A stretch of DNA of 22,416 bases from a virus. The notes below the pieces were generated by a model. That model did not search any database. It was not told the origin of the DNA and worked only from the letters and a program-made list of their open reading frames with translations. Positions 22,257 through 22,416 of the stretch are shown piece by piece. The stretch is taken from positions 1 to 22,416 of IMG/VR virus record IMGVR_UViG_3300006332_000263. One strand, 5' to 3'. Every line of letters starts with the position of its first letter. Within the stretch, counting starts at the first letter, position 1. The position numbers were made by a program, and so were the translations under genes.

Positions 22257-22416
22257 ATGGCACAGAATACTAACCTGAATATAGCTCCTTACTACGACGA
22301 TTTTGATCAGAGTAAGGGCTTCCTAAAAGTATTGTTTAAGCCTGGTTACCCAGTACAGGCTAGAGAACTTACTACGCTTCAGAGTGTACTGCAAAATCAA
22401 ATTGACACATTTGGTA
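22257..22416 (+). CDS. DUF4815-like baseplate/fibre protein, 5' part
   Basis: The ATG immediately follows the gp8 stop and the frame is open to the window end (53 codons seen). MAQNTNLNIAPYYDDFDQSK, then FLKVLFKPGYPVQARELTTL and QSVLQNQIDTFG match the N-terminus of the DUF4815 family as I remember it. These are large cyanophage structural proteins that follow gp8, where T4 has gp9 and gp10. They are probably wedge or fibre-attachment components. Truncated by the window edge, so length and later domains cannot be judged. Confidence 0.85.
   Translation, partial: MAQNTNLNIAPYYDDFDQSKGFLKVLFKPGYPVQARELTTLQSVLQNQIDTFG

Overview
The window reads as part of a T4-like myovirus genome, most likely a marine cyanophage. 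The evidence is the baseplate cassette at the right (gp25-like, gp6-like, a giant structural protein, gp8-like, then the start of a DUF4815-type protein), a PAAR spike-tip gene just upstream, late promoters with the exact T4-type sequence TATAAATA, and a set of very small genes of the kind cyanomyoviruses carry. All convincing genes are on the + strand, tightly packed and often overlapping by a few bases. The host (Synechococcus, Prochlorococcus or another marine bacterium) cannot be fixed from this sequence.

Region 1 (1-1170) is accessory: a possible 55-aa ORF, a roughly 180-base non-coding stretch rich in potential helices that ends in a clear intrinsic terminator (417-454), a conserved small phage protein (487-738), and a two-gene unit (821-1137) with its own sigma70-type promoter and a C7/G6 terminator. 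Region 2 (1171-2536) is a second accessory block. A 59-aa gene overlaps a 148-aa gene that carries the Sfp-type 4'-phosphopantetheinyl transferase signature (GVDIE ... WCKKEAYTK), an unexpected enzyme for this setting. A consensus TTGACA-N17-TATAAT promoter overlaps its stop codon and reads into three more small genes, two of them coiled coils.

Region 3 (2537-4096) holds small genes leading into tail assembly: two unknown short proteins, a 169-aa beta-rich protein, the PAAR protein, and two small basic or hydrophilic proteins. Region 4 (4097-22416) is the baseplate wedge operon: gp25-like (129 aa), gp6-like (617 aa), one uninterrupted 4,780-aa ORF in the gp7 position that fills 64% of the window, gp8-like (504 aa) and the start of a DUF4815-like gene. 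The two perfect late promoters sit in front of gp25 and gp8, each with the upstream gene's TAA stop inside the promoter sequence.

The giant protein is modular. It has an N-terminal baseplate-like region, three FPDEG-type modules, many G-S-G-Y glycine-rich beta repeats, two chitin-binding-like modules, a YHYH motif, paired helical Cys-containing modules that flank an array of about ten YPR repeats, and three short NGxxQ hairpin-like modules. gp8 carries the same G-S-G-Y module, which suggests that repeats move between neighbouring baseplate genes. The most unusual items are the PPTase-like gene, the structured RNA candidate at 271-455 and the repeat architecture of the giant protein.
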